DNA of 64,000 bases from Dermatemys mawii (taxonomy: Eukaryota; Chordata; Testudines; Dermatemydidae), in NCBI GenBank assembly GCA_007922305.1, contig ML677333.1, positions 17,196,676 through 17,260,675 on the forward strand. Direction: 5' to 3'. The notes beneath the pieces were generated by a model that was not told where the DNA came from, did not search any database, and saw only the letters and a list, made by a program, of their open reading frames with translations. The position numbers and the translations under genes are program-made. Shown piece by piece: positions 46,415 through 59,473 of the stretch; position 1 is the first letter of the stretch; each line of letters starts with the position of its first letter.

Positions 46415-49400
46415 TATACTTATGTTGTCAGTAGAACTTAGCATATACTGAAAGCAAATTTCCAGAAATATTCCTTCACATTTTAGGTCTAAATTTCCTT
46501 ATATCATGTTTTTCTTCTGTATTGTATCTTCTTTGTTTCTAAGTGATCACAAGTTTTACTAGCACAAATTTTAACAGAAAATACATTTTAAGATTTCTCA
46601 TTTGAATATTCACAGAAAGTATATTTCAAATTCATTTTATGTAAGTGTCCACTGTAGAAACTTTATTATAAAATATATGATTATCCAATTAGGAAATATG
46701 ACAATATCATATCTCTTATATAACCAATCACAACAAGGCAACACAGTTTGCTTTTTATATTTCAAATAGCAAGCCATAAAGTTAAACAAAAGTTGAGAAG
46801 TATCTTTTAGGACATTTTGAAATATAAAATAAATTTGTGAGAATCATCAGCTTTTCACATATTCTACAAATGGAAAAAGAGTTGACATTTGTTATTTAAG
46901 TTATTTGTTATTAATTATTCACTCAGTTTTGTTAGTAGTTGTCATTTGCTTATTGAGTTATTAGATGGATATCTGTTCATTGTGAAAGACAGATTTTTGA
47001 TCTAGTTTTGAAGCTTAATTGTTGCATTTGGAGGGAAAAAATGCTAAATTTAAATGAATACAACATTGCAATATGTTAGTCTCTAAAATAAATGGGAACC
47101 ATTTGGTGTTTTAAAAAAGAAATCATTTGAAAACTCTGGATATTTAACTTTGAAAATTAGCAGCTGTGGATGTTTCCCTAACGGCAGAGGTTCAAAAACA
47201 TTCTTTTGATTCATGCGCCATGATCAATCACAGGTGCAGTAAAGCTGGGGTGATCAATTAGTAACATGATGAGGTGGTTACATATCTGAATTCTATCAGC
47301 TACACCCATAAGACTTAATCTGAAATTGCATGTGAGTGCAAAATTCCTGGAACAACATTAAATGGTGCAGAGGAATTGTGTTGGGCCTCTGTACAGAAAT
47401 GAACTTCACACTTGGTGTAGGGTGTTAATCATGATTTCCAGAATGGATTTATTTCTTTCCAGAGTGGATAGTAAGAGCAGATAGAGTGAAAAGTTACACA
47501 TGGACATCAAGAAAGATCTCAATACATTATCAACAAAAGATTTGTGTATTAATTTGTAATGGTGAAATACTCGAAGTGTTAAAAATAATTTGTCTTTTAA
47601 GAGAAGTTCCACATGGGCAACTTTAAAATAAATGAAAGGAAGGAAGATAGTTTGATAGATAAACGAGAGACAGATAAACATCATACAGCTGTACCATATA
47701 TCCCTTAATTAATATCTAAATTAGATGATGTAATTGTCTATGTTTTTGTGATTATTCTCATTTTGTACTTTCTAAAATTGTATTTCAAAACCAACATTCT
47801 TGAAAAATTGAACAACAAAAATATTATGTAGACTAACTCAGTATCCTAACTGCTTGAGTAAAACTATCAGACCAAAAATTCAACAATAATTCCATCAGAC
47901 ATTTTGTCAAACCTCCAAATTATCTGCAAAATTGTAACTTTAAATCAATACAAGTTTATGCCTGTGTCTAGAGGCCTCTGAAAATGACATTTCAACTGAG
48001 CATCACTATTTGTATGATTTTATTAATGTTTAGCTCATGTTTTGCTGCTGTCTTTGGAGGGCTGTATTCCAAATCAATGTACTGTATTCACTAGGAAAGT
48101 AAAAGTCATTTCTTTTTACTACGATTTTCAGAAAGGCCTTGCTCAGCACCACAGACAATTTCTTAAAAAATCACTGTAGCTCATATTCAAGGTTCTCTTG
48201 TGTGTTGTTCTTTACAAAAGGAGTTATAAAGTAATGAAGGTACTATGCTGATTCCACCTTTCATTCATATTAGTGTGTGTGTCACTTTTTACAGGCCATT
48301 ATGAGACTTGAGAGGTATGCTTGTTTGTTTCTGTTTTACTTTTACACTGAAATGCTGGATTACACTTCTCTTATACACATTTCAGTTATTCCTAGTTATT
48401 CCAGTATAAGTTTAGGTTACTTCCTTACTCACTCACTCTTTTTCCTTTTTTGGGAGGGGGTTGGGGGGGGTGGGGGAGTTAAGACTGGTATTGTCTAAGG
48501 CTCAGAGAAGTATGTAAAAAGCATCATGACCAAAAAGCTTTTCAAATTAGAAGGGATTTGCAGGGTGCAAACAATCCGGAGTAGAGCACAAAGCTATTCT
48601 GATAAATGAGCCTTTGGTGAATGGCCTCTTGCTTCAAGTATTCATGTGTTTGTTTTCTTTGTCCCCTAAAGAACTGCAATCTCTCTGGTTGACTAGTCCT
48701 CCATTACTGGAGAATAAGCTAATTGATCAACCTCAGAAAGATCATTATGCTGGCAACAACCAGAAAAAAAATGTAATAGGAAGATGGGAATTAATTGAAA
48801 AAGTCTGTATGGCAGTTTCATTATAGACTTCTTTTTCTAAAAAAAGCCATTAATATTCTCATGAAGTGCATTTATTCTAATATGGTTGGCAGTAAGTCTA
48901 GCTATGAAACAATATTTTATATTAATAGTAATGTACTTTGCAATGGTGGCAAAATAAGAGTTGATATTATTTTTATGATGTCTTCATTAGGTAACAGTAT
49001 GCATTGACATCAGTATGGAAATCAAAAGCAGCAAAGTAATGTTGATCGACTGCTTTATATGAATGTCATGCTGCACTTATGCAAAGGAACATCAATGTCA
49101 ATGCCAAAAAAATACATGGGATATAATATCAATATTGATGTTCCTGTGAACTCTATTTCTTATTCATTTTGTAAATGGTATGCTTAGAAAAATAAAACTA
49201 TTTACAGTGAAGGCATATGAATAAAAAGAAAAAAATGATGTGAGAATAACTGTAACTATGGTAACATTATAGAGCGAATAATTCACAGCATTTAATACAC
49301 TTGATGAATTTCAGCCTCTTTTTCTGCTTCTGAAATGGATGCTAGCAGATACCTTTGGAGGAGGAAATTGCAATCTGTTATCCACATTTAACTGATAACT

Positions 49401-51100
49401 ACTTTTTGTACTGTGTGATCACTGAAAATTTGCTAGATTTGATGCTTGATACCAGGGAAGGCAAGTCCAAGAAGTGGCCAGGGATATTCTGAGTGTATTT
49501 TCACCTATAGAAGAGTCAGGAGGACATGTATCCATTGTGGTGATACAGTATGTCTTCAGACCAGAATTTGGGGCAGCTAGAGATTGAGAAAAACTGATCT
49601 GAGGCAGTGGGGATAGTGTGTACTATAGCTGGTTATTTAGGTGTGGCAGCAGGTAAGCCCGCCCACAACCCACTAACCATATGCAAAGCCACCCTGATTC
49701 TTAATATCAGTACCCTAATATCTATTCAAGCCCTCCTGATACCAAGGAGTGAAAATTAAGGCATTCAGCAGGGGAACCAGATCTGGAATAGAGCAAACAA
49801 ATACTGTGAAGCTTGCAATAAAATCACAAGAGTTGGCAACACTAAAATTGAACTGTAATGGTTAGCTGTGGCTGGCCACCTAAGTCACAATGTCCTGTTT
49901 CTGCTCAATGACCAGGTAAGCTTCTCTCTTAGGGCCCAATCCAGCTATCCTGGAAGTTCATAGGAAGATTCCTTTAATCTTCAATGGAGACTGAATAGGG
50001 TTGGAGTGCTTATAGCTTTCCCTGTCTGTCCCACAGGTTTTGCTGGAGGCATCACTCCTAAACAAAAATCGGCAACTGAGTGCAGATTTCTTGGCTTCTA
50101 ACTGGGTCTAGAGTTTAAATTTAATTTTTGCTGTGTGTGGCCTTAGATGCAAAAAGTTTGGTTACATTATTGGAAAAGTACAGGAAAATGGACCTCATTC
50201 ACGCCTTGCCAGCTCCAATGGTTAATGTGTATGGGGACTGGGAATTCCATGGCCTCTCTCTTAAACAGTCTCTATTTCACCTCCTTTCATATAGCTTGGC
50301 CCAGGGCCTGCACCCACTTTGCACAAACCAGCACAACAGCAAGGCCCCCTGGAGAGAGCATGCCACCAAAGTACAGTTCAGCTTGGGGCTCAGTTCTCCT
50401 CCTGTCTGCCCCTCAACCACATGCACTGGGAACTTAAGAAGAGATTCTGCATCTATGAGCTCTCCTGGAACATCATGTCTCTGTACTGCCCCCAGAGCCA
50501 TATACCAGTACAGTAAAGAATACAATGTGGCCCTTCTGAGGGTTAAGTTAGAAAAAAGATATGATTTTATATGGTTCTTTTAGCATCATAAGTTAAACTA
50601 TTAATATTTTCCAGTACTGCTAAAAGAGGTTCTCACATGTGGCTGGGACTGTTTTATTTTACTATCCATGAATAGGGCTGTTTGTTATTAAAGTAAAACT
50701 ACTTGGCTATACCTATCAAGACACTTATTTTCTATCTTAGGCTGCTACTGATTTGCAGAAATCACAGTTTAGTTAGGTGGCAATCTTGATCAAGAGATAC
50801 TCGGGCTGATTGAGAAGTCGTAGTTCACATGCATAAAAATCTCAGTCTGAGTGTTGCATTTTTGGTTTTCATGAGTCCATAGGTGTATCTTCTAATTTTA
50901 GAGCCTCTAAACTCTCTTTGAGAACCATCACAGGTATGCCACTGAATGAGTCAAAATTAGATTCCAAAATAAATCCATGCCCCTTAGTCTTCTTCATAAG
51001 TCTGAATGCTTTCTATCCAAGTTCTGCATGCAGATAAGACACCATTTTCAAAAGCAGCCAAGGGAATTAGAAGCACAAATTCTATTAAAATCTCCTACAT
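46415..51100. other. Long AT-rich stretch, no recognised feature
   Basis: Nearly 4.7 kb that looks like single-copy intergenic or intronic DNA. Small points: a G-rich run near 48457-48477, a perfect 12-bp inverted repeat (49085-49096 with 49134-49145), and a phrase 'aataaaatcacaagagttggcaacac' near 49820 that looks repetitive. The open frames at 48277-49007 and 50128-50583 have no family motifs. Confidence 0.45.
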
Positions 51101-51177
51101 AAGGTCCAATCCAGCAAAACACTTAGGCACACACAACTTTGAGCATATGCCTAAGTGCTTTGCTGGATCAGGACCTT
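51101..51177. repeat. Palindromic MITE, near perfect
   Basis: The left arm 51101-51129 (aaggtccaatccagcaaaac..., ending cttaggca) pairs almost completely with the right arm 51148-51177 (tgcctaag... ending aggacctt). The loop is about 18 bp. It is the best preserved of the short hairpins. Confidence 0.8.
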
Positions 51178-51236
51178 CTCTCTCTTTGTATTGAAATGAC
51201 TGACGCTGACCCAAACTGAATATGAACTAGTTAGAC

Positions 51237-51540
51237 TTTGGGTAGGTTTCCAGCCCACGGAAGCAAAACTCCCAGCAGGGTTGTTGGACTTGGGCTAGAG
51301 GGGCTTGTGCCAGTGCCCTAAAAACAGCTGTATATACAGCACCTTGAAGTTGCAGCTTGCGCTGGAGTTCAGACTCTAAAATTCACCCTCCTCCCAAGGC
51401 TTCAGAGTCCAAGCTCCAGCCTGAGCCACAGCTTCAAAGTGCTATCTATTTTTATAGTGCTAACACAAATCCCACTAATCCAAGTCCATCAATCTGGGCT
51501 GGGAGGTTCGCTCCTGTGGGCTGCATAGACATACCCTTTA
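51237..51540. mobile_element. Harbinger-type foldback MITE
   Basis: About 300 bp that is palindromic over almost its whole length. The left 'gggtaggtttccagcccacgg' (one base over the shared core) mirrors the right 'ctgtgggctgcatagacatac'. Further in, 'gacttgggctag' mirrors 'ctaatccaagtcc' and 'gtagcttgcgctgg'-like sequence mirrors 'ccagcctgagcc'. The ends resemble 62337 and 3997, suggesting mobilisation by a PIF/Harbinger transposase. The TSD is not resolved. Confidence 0.6.
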
Positions 51541-51830
51541 AAGCTAGAAAAGACCATTGTGATCGTCTAGTTGACCACCTGCAAAACAAGGCCAGAGAAC
51601 CTGACCCAATACTTTCTGCATCAAGTCCACAACTTCTGTTTGAACTATAACATGTCTTTTAAAAAGTCTTGATTTAAAGACTGCAAGTGTCAGAGAACCC
51701 ACCACATCCTGGATAAGTTATTCCAGAGGCTAATTCCCCTCACTATTATAAATGTGCACCTTATTCCTAGTTTGAATTTGTCTAGGATTTAATAGGCTGA
51801 TCTGTTCTCTTTTATACATTAGGACTAATA
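51541..51830 (-). mobile_element. CR1 LINE 3' end, antisense
   Basis: Antisense phrases 'accattgtgatcgtctag', 'acatgtcttttaaaaagtct' and 'caccttattcctagtttgaa' occur in order. It directly follows the Harbinger MITE. Confidence 0.8.
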
Positions 51831-52502
51831 ATTGAGCATAAGAATTTAAAGACAAATACAGTGTGATTTTAAATAAACTTCTGCATTAAGATGAATCTTT
51901 TAAACTCAGTTTTTCAGTGTATAAAATATAAATGGAGTTAAATAAAATCCATCAATTATTTTTTCTGGTCAGGATCTCTCACAAAAGACAGTTTTGTCTA
52001 ATTTCTCCTGTTTCACCATTAATGAGGCAGCCAGTTTGGCAGTATAGCATTAAGTGATTTTGTTTTTTTAGTTCCAAATCCCCACCCCCTCCACATACAC
52101 ACACTCTCTCATCATTCTGAGCATTTATAATGCTGGGAGAAATGTAGGATATCAGTGCTCATTAGCCAAATAATTCCCTACAGCTGATAGAAGTGTTGTT
52201 TATATATTTGCATGTTCACCTGGATCATCCAAATGTCTCAGACAAAATGCTAGGATAGGAGAGTTTATAATCAATAAAACTATACAATACAAAACTATAT
52301 AATAATTTCCATACAGATTTCAGAGTTGAGGCATTTATCCAAGTTTAGAGAAATGGGAAAATAGTAACAATGAAAAAAATCCCAAATAGTTTTTTTTCCC
52401 CCTGTAAAATATGTGGCACGTACAGAACACATGCACTGGGGTATGGTATAAAAGTTTTGTCATCACTCATTTGGGATGGCCTGCATAAGTCATTTATGAC
52501 TT
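51831..52502. other. Unrecognised stretch
   Basis: No gene or named repeat. Confidence 0.4.
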
Positions 52503-52929
52503 TGTTGCACGGTCGAATAAGGGATGAGTCTGGGTGGAGTGGTAAGAGGCAATTTATTCAGTTACAGCACCAAGACCACTTGTTTTCCTCTGTCTTGTGA
52601 CCAACAGAGTGAGCCCAGAGTTATGGTTACAGCACCTTTTATCCCCAACCCTCTTCTTGGTACCCACCCTATCCCTTGTCCTCTGAATCAGCCTTTTGCT
52701 TCCTGCCCTTACTCTCTGAATCATCTTTTATTCCCTAATAAGGTGCTAAGTACCCCCTTTTGAGACTCAATCTGTTTGTTTCTTAATATGGTGATAAGTT
52801 AAAACCTTACTTTACTGGCAGTAGATTGGGAAATTGGGAAACTTTCAGTAAGGCCCCAAGATAGGGAACTTGGTGGCTTGGAAGATGCTAATGTGGGGCA
52901 ATTTCTGTATTGCCCTCTTTCCTGCTACA
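52503..52929 (-). mobile_element. Possible solo LTR, antisense
   Basis: A 427-bp block starting TGTTGCACGG and ending CCTGCTACA in plus orientation, so it has TG...CA limits. On the minus strand an AATAAA signal (complement at about 52551-52556, 'atttattcag') lies near the 3' end, as in an LTR R region. No matching TSD could be found, so either the ends are misplaced or the TSD has decayed. Confidence 0.4.
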
Positions 52930-53775
52930 CAGGGGGTTACTGTGGAGAATTATGAGGGTAGGCTCTTCTGCCTGGATCCTGCCTTCAGCTCCCTGCAGGC
53001 CTGATCCAGTGCAGAGACCTCCTCTTATTCCCACACCCACAGACTTCACTTCTAGTAAATGATGTGGTCCTCTCCAATTTCATGCTGATAAAATCTTAAA
53101 ATGATCCATAGCATTCCATTATGTGCTCTCCCCTTTCTCTGTATCTTTCCACTTTTCACTGAAAAAAAAAAATGGTTTGAGAGAGAATTTGAAGGGGGGC
53201 AGGGAAGGTGCAGTGCACAGAGAAGGAGGGAAATCCAGATGCAAGAAATACATGAAAAGATACCTGGAGCTGTGAGTGGGAGAAACAGAATATGTGACCA
53301 TCAAGGCCAGTGGAATTGGTGGAACATAGGGTCCAGGATGAAATTTAGAAGGAAACCTGACTAGAGATACAGGGAGGATGCAAAGTTGTGCAGACTTTAG
53401 CCTAGTTGTGGAGAAGCAAAGATGTGGAGAGATTTTAGAGCTCAATGCACTTTTCAACAATATGGAAAATTTTGTGAAAAATATCCATTTGTGTGACAAT
53501 TTTTGAGGTTTTTCATCTTAAACTGGATTTTTTAAAAATATCATGAAAATGAAATATTTTCTTTTTTCAAAAATTTAATGGGAAACAATTAATTTCCCAG
53601 TCCACTCTCATATTGATACTGTGTTCATCATTTGGTGCATAACAAGATTACATGAATCCTAGCTGAGGGTGTCTCTCAGATCCCTCTGCTCTTTCTCCAC
53701 AACTGCTGGAAGAGGAGGGAGGCTGTTTCCTGATTTATTTTGGTTCCCGCCTCCCCACCTCTGTTGATCTAATTA
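52930..53775. other. Unrecognised stretch
   Basis: It contains a poly-A run (53162-53171) and an AT-rich block (53455-53610) with 'gaaaatttt' words similar to 28150-28290. No gene. Confidence 0.4.
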
Positions 53776-54076
53776 CAGTAGACTCTCGATTATCCAGGAT
53801 TGGTTTAACCAGGATGTGGATTAACCAGGATGTCAAAACAAAAATACACGTAACTCACAGGGCTGGCTCTGGCTTTGTTGCAACCCCAAGCACAAAAGAA
53901 ACCAAAAACCCCACCAGGACTCAGGGCAGCCAGTGAACCAACACCCCTCCCCCGGGCGCAGGGCGGCTGGTGAACCAACCCCCCACTCCATATTTCCTAT
54001 GGATGGTGATTATCTGGGATTTTATTAACCAGGATTATTTTTTTCCCTGGCATCCTGGATAATCAAGAGTCTACTG
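53776..54076. mobile_element. Tigger/pogo-like MITE with nested hAT fragment
   Basis: Left end CAGTAGACTCTCGATTATCC; reverse complement of right end CAGTAGACTCTTGATTATCC (one difference). It is flanked by TA on both sides (53774-53775 and 54077-54078), the Tc1/mariner superfamily target. The internal repeat 'ttaaccaggat' occurs several times (53806, 53821 and 54024 areas). A hAT-type start CAGGGCTGGCTCTGG sits inside at 53858. Confidence 0.8.
53858..53995 (+). mobile_element. hAT MITE fragment nested in Tigger-like element
   Basis: It begins CAGGGCTGGCTCTGGC, close to the ends at 24262 and 60959, and contains two imperfect copies of a 'ggcggctggtgaaccaac' unit. No right TIR was found. It must be younger than the Tigger-like host copy. 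Confidence 0.5.
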
Positions 54077-54078
54077 TA

Positions 54079-57000
54079 TAGGAATGATACATTATGGCCA
54101 AGAGATGGGTTTTGCATTTTGTCCAGGGGGTTGTTAGGTTGTATCATGTCTTGGTCAGCAGACAAGGTGCCTTTGTCTCTGGCTTTCACACATCTCACCC
54201 TGATCCCTAAATGTTCTACTGCCTGTGAAGACTGCCGCTGAGATGGACTAGAATTCCTCCTAGAGACTTCCAGGCTGTGCAAGTTGGAGCAGTAGCTCCA
54301 CCACTCTGCTAAGGGTTGTAGCATTGCCTGACCAGCTCTATTGGCTGATGAAGAAGGGATGGATCTATTAGAACGGGTCAGGCTCACCATCAGCCAGTGC
54401 ATAATCCAACTCTATTCAAGTAGCTTTTGTCATAAGGATGCTAACAGAAAGCAGTACTTGGGTTCCCCAACAGGACTGGGCAGGAGTTTAAAAGGGTGCA
54501 GGTTGTTTGCACATTCTCACCCACCCTTCCTTATGCATCAGTGCTGGGCTAAGCACATTGGAGCACTAAGGCCTCAGTCCTGCAAGTTGTTCTGCATGTG
54601 CAGACCCCTGCATCCAGATATGGCCCCAATGAAGTTAATGAGGCTTTTTATGGGTGTACTTAACAAATTCCAGGTTCAGGGCCTTGGTCTGAGACAGAAG
54701 CTATGCCTCTTCCCTAATTTTGGCTTTGCTTTCCATTACCTCCCCGCCTTCCCCCACTAACGCACATTGTAAAATCCTGTACTGACCACTGAATGTCAAC
54801 GGATATATTTAATTCAACTAACATATGAGATTTTCAATTTATTTTAATAAAGCAGGATTCTATTTACTGGCTTTATTAGTGACTAAGCTCTTGGCTAGCT
54901 TAAGGAAAGACTGTAAAAATTGATTGACCTAAATTCTCTGCAAGATAGATTTTTCATTCTTTCCTTTTTGTGTGTGCATAAGGCAGAGGGTTTTTCATTC
55001 CACAAACTGAATAGTAGTTATAGATTGAATTAAATGTACTGCAAATATATTATGCTTTCTGCACCTGCACCATGTGAAATGGACTGAATTCCCCCTACTG
55101 TGAGAGAATCTTCTTTTCTCAGGATGGCTTGGATTTCTGGTAACCAAGCAGCTAATTCCTTGGAGGTAGACAGCTAGGATGAAGAAAAAGATTACCAGAG
55201 TATTCCTTTGTGCTTTAAAAATAGCATGTGAATGTTCATTGTTTTCCTCTGTACATGGGAACCATGTTAAATAGCTTTCATAGTAAACAACTGACATTCT
55301 CAGATGTCATTGGTTCCAGAACTGCTACTATATTATATCTTCGGTAACAATGTTGAAACTCACAAACCTAGATTTACATTAAACATCAAATAAAAGCCCC
55401 CTGTGAGTGGATTAACATATCAGGACAGTTGGCTGGTGCATATCAAGAAGTTCCTGAATTATACATGTCCCTCAGTGCCCTTACCCTTCAAAAAAAAAGT
55501 ACTTACAGTTCATTGACTGGCACAGAATAAGTGAAATAGGACAGTTTCAGATTGGTAGAAGAGTGTTATGCAGCTAGAGGAAATGGATTGCTGATAGCAT
55601 TCTGTTTTAAAGTACAATAAATTTATTCTCAGAGCAAAGAATGGTGTTACAAAATAATGGATTGTTCAGTTGGTGGACCTCTGTGGCTGTATTTAATATG
55701 GTAGAAGTCTTTATAAGATGGTCACTAGTCACAGGTTTATATAAAAAAGGAAAATATAGGCCTTCATTTAAAAGGACATATGCTTTCTAGATGACAGTGG
55801 AAAACAACTGCAAATACCCCTGGGTTAAACAGATTGCTTAAGGGTGCAGCATACTGGTTTTAAAAAAAAAAAAGAAAAGAAAAGAAAAAAAAAAACTTAG
55901 AACAATTTAAATAAGACACCAGAGAGAGAATTTGATTAGAACTGATATAGCATTTAAAATTCAGTATTCAACAGTTTGCTTGACCCACTATGGGGATGCT
56001 GGTCATTATTCCATAGTTAAAGCTGAGGGATTTTTTTTTGTTTGTTTCTGTTTGTACACTTAATGAATGGATTCAGTCTATTTGTTTTGAAGATACAGCA
56101 CATCCTGCTCAAGTTTACAGCACCTACTTTTGGAGTACTGAGCAAATTTCCTGAGAACTTACAGGTAAAAATTATTTAAGGTTGATATCTTTGAATCATT
56201 AGAAATACTGCATGATAGCATTCTCTTTAAAGTTCTTGTTCAATTATTGTGTCTGACATTTTCAATACTTAAAAAAACCACACAAATTCCCAGACAAAAA
56301 CTACATTAAGACACAGTTCAATTGCTGATTTATATTCCAAACCTCACGAGTAGAATCATTACAAGGATATTATGATGATTCTAAAACCAAGCACTGCAAA
56401 CCTAGAAAATTCAGAATTATAGTTACAGTTAAAGGAAATCCAAACGTGTTATGGTAAGAAATGCATAGTAATGGTACACCAACAACCCTACCTTTGCCCT
56501 GTAAAAACACAATGAAGGGGGAGAGGGAAGATGTCTTTAATCAACAGTTTACTCTAACCTAGGACCACTACACTAAAAAGACAATTATAGCACTGCGTCC
56601 AAAAGGGACAGAGTTCAGGTTATTTAGATGTCTTAATTGTACATTTCCTACCATAACATCTTTGGATTTCTTTTAAGTATATAACCTAATTGGGTTTTCT
56701 CATTATTGGTTTTGGGATAATTACAACATTCCTGTAAGGTTCTTACCCATAAGTTACTGATAGGTAGTAACATTTCTCCATTTTAATAGGTTTATTTTTT
56801 TGCCAAGGAATAAAATAATTAGTGCTATTACAATGAGTGAACCAAAAGAAGAAGAACAGTCAATAAACATACAATTCAACAGAAGAAAAAACTTAGCATT
56901 TTGCTATCATAGCCACCAACACCAATTCTGTTTATGAAATTGAAGGTATACAAAATACAGCAATATTCTAATTCTACTGGTAATCTTAGGAAGATATAAG

Positions 57001-57144
57001 GATCAGGCCCTATGTCCATATCCATAGCTTGAGGATCCAGTCCGGAGTACAGCCAGCCATGTATTGGATCTGGACTCTGGAGATTAACTGTGAGAAATTT
57101 AAGGTACTGAGCCACATCCTGGATCTGCTCTCAATTTGATGGGG
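54079..57144. other. Unrecognised stretch
   Basis: It contains an A-rich run (55861-55897) and a hairpin-MITE-like scrap ('ggcctcagtcctgcaagttg' to 'ccaatgaagttaatgagg', 54567-54645). No gene motif in any open frame. Confidence 0.4.
55861..55897 (+). repeat. A-rich / (AAAAG)n microsatellite
   Basis: A12 followed by gaaaa units and a further A run. Confidence 0.85.
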
Positions 57145-57235
57145 GGTATCATAGAATATAGACTATCAGGGTTGGAAGGAACCTGAAGAGGTCTTCTAGT
57201 CCAGCCCCCACAAGGTAGGGCAAGACAGTGCTCCT
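57145..57235 (-). mobile_element. CR1 LINE 3' terminus, antisense
   Basis: It contains 'atcatagaatatagactatc', 'agggttggaaggaacctgaa' and 'tctagtccagcccccaca', the antisense CR1 terminus. About 90 bp only. Confidence 0.9.
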
Positions 57236-59473
57236 CTGTCTACTTCTTATTAGTGGACAGGGAGGCTATATGTTTGTTTTAAGGACTGTATCAGCTGTGC
57301 TGTCAAGAGTAAGATCCTGCAAATGCACCTGCTGAGCACTCCTAACATGAGCCATCTAGGCCTCCTGATGGATCACCATGCCTGACTGACTGAGGAAACT
57401 AGCAAGCCAGTTCATAAACTCAGCTCTGCTTCTGCCTCCCTTGACTTCTGGTAATCCAGTGCTGACCCTGGCCTCTGATTCCTGCCTCTGCTTTTCTCTT
57501 GACTCTTGGATCTGGCATTTAGACTCTGATTTCAGTTCTGCAGAGAAGCAGGGTCTTTAGCCCTGTGACAAGGGGATTATCCTTTCCTTTGAAGGACAGA
57601 CAGAACTCAAAAGTGTATGGCTTCTAGTCCTTAGCTGAGTCCACTGCAATTTAAAAGGATAGGATTAACCCACTGCTTGTAGGAGCGCAGTGACAGTTCC
57701 AAGGGTGGGTGGTACCTATCTTCCATTCTCAGTCTCTCCATGGGCACCCCTGCTAAGTACTCACGTTCAGGCTAGATCATTACATTACAGCCCCTTTGTT
57801 TACCAGAACCATATTACTTCTAGCAGGGTCACTTCAGTTTGACCCCTGCTCTAGAATTCTTTCCAAAAACTTGTGACCAGCATGAAAATGCGGTTTGATT
57901 TATTAATCCCCTGAATATCACAAGCAGAGAGGCAAGGGTTAAAATAATAAAAGCCTAGATACATCATCTTATCTAAACCTTGCCCTTTGTTTTAGGTAGG
58001 CTCACAGCATTGTGTGAACAAGGCAGACTGCCCAGGCAGTCTATACCTCTGAGTCTGATTCTCTCAGTGTCTCTCGCTCATCCTTAGCTCATAAGCATTT
58101 ATCCATTCCAAAGACCCTTTGTTCAAGATTTCAGAGTTCCTCTGGGTTCCTGGAAGAACTCATGCTGGACTTAATCCTTAGGATTCCATAGAACCAGCCA
58201 CACAATAACCTCCAACACCAAAGAGATATATACTAGATCCGGAAAAAAAATTGGTTAATTACCACATTCTTCACAAGCACTTTGTCATCCTTTAGGAGGG
58301 AAAGTGCTGTATAAGTGTAAAATATTATTATTATTACTATTAACCAGAAAAATTAAAACTGATGAGGTATACTCAAAAGAATTTAAACCAATAGTTTAGC
58401 AAAAGGCTACCATCTATACTGAAATTGGAGACACAAGTATAATTAACCATAAAATACCTTCTATAATCCCAAATATTCACAATGATAAATCTTGCATATA
58501 GAGGAGACTACTTACCCCTTTTGTAAAGAGAATTGACAGGCAAACAGTAATATGTGCAATGATAGGATTTCAAAAGGAAATTAAAGCTGTTAGACAAAGG
58601 AACAACAGTGCATATTCATTTGGTAAATGTGAAAACTCTATTGCAGATTTAAAATGAAGCTTCAGAACAACAGATGAAAAGGTAGATGAACTAGAACAAA
58701 GATTGGAAGACAAAACAGAGTGAAGTGCAGCCATAATCACGACATGCTACTTTACTTAATGAGTCATATATAAAATGTGGTGATTTAGAAAATAGATCAA
58801 GACAAAATAAAAGAGGAATGTATAAGGTGTTTTCTGTGTAGTCATTAAAGTGCAATTATGAATCTAACATCAACAATCAATGTGTATTTCATACTATTTT
58901 GCTTTATTCTTATAGTCAAACATATGAGAACCACCACACCAAACAGATCCAGCTACTAAACTGAACTAAGCCTACTGAAATACTCACTCAAACAACTCAC
59001 CCAATCACTCGAAGGCATAATTAAATTAATACATTTTAAGGAAGGCTGACATTTTTAAAGCTGCAGAGGGCACGGATAAGCACAATTGTCATTGAAATTA
59101 ATGGAAGTTGTACATCTAAATCCCTTGTACGCATTAGACACCCCAAACTGTCAAGGGGGAGGAAATGTCTGGTTTCTAGAGGGAATCACAACTCCAGTAC
59201 TTAATGGGGTCTTCAAAAGTATCCTGTGCACTGGGCCTCCAGAATTGTAGTAGTGGGATGCAAAAGGTAGGTTCTTGCCCAAGCTCCAAAGATATTGATT
59301 CTCACAAAGTGAAAATGCACAGACTTCACTGAATTCAGGTTCCTCTGCACCAGAGAGAAAAGTCAGCTTTCTCTGTCCGTAATTAATCTATTAACAATCA
59401 CTTTCTTATATTGTTCTATTTTTAAAAAATGAATTGCATCACTGAGTGAAACTAATTCAAATGTTGTTCACAG
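57236..59473. other. Unclassified DNA, partly LTR-like
   Basis: 57330-57560 has repeated 'ctctgattcctgcctctgc' style phrases that I associate with retroviral LTRs, but no ends are defined. The 58620-58720 segment translates to a short coiled-coil-like string (D-E-K-V-D-E-L-E-Q-R-L-E-D) with stops on both sides; it might derive from a LINE ORF1 but is too short to call. Confidence 0.35.

Noticed and set aside
50128..50583. 151-codon open frame
   Set aside because: No recognised domain, overlapped by other frames of similar length, and no splice or promoter evidence.
46415..51100. Search for exons of a host gene in the longest repeat-poor stretch
   Set aside because: No open segment with conserved motif plus plausible splice sites; the region may be intronic or intergenic but the sequence alone does not say.
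58620..58740. Coiled-coil-like string resembling LINE ORF1
   Set aside because: Fewer than 25 codons between stops; too short to separate from chance.
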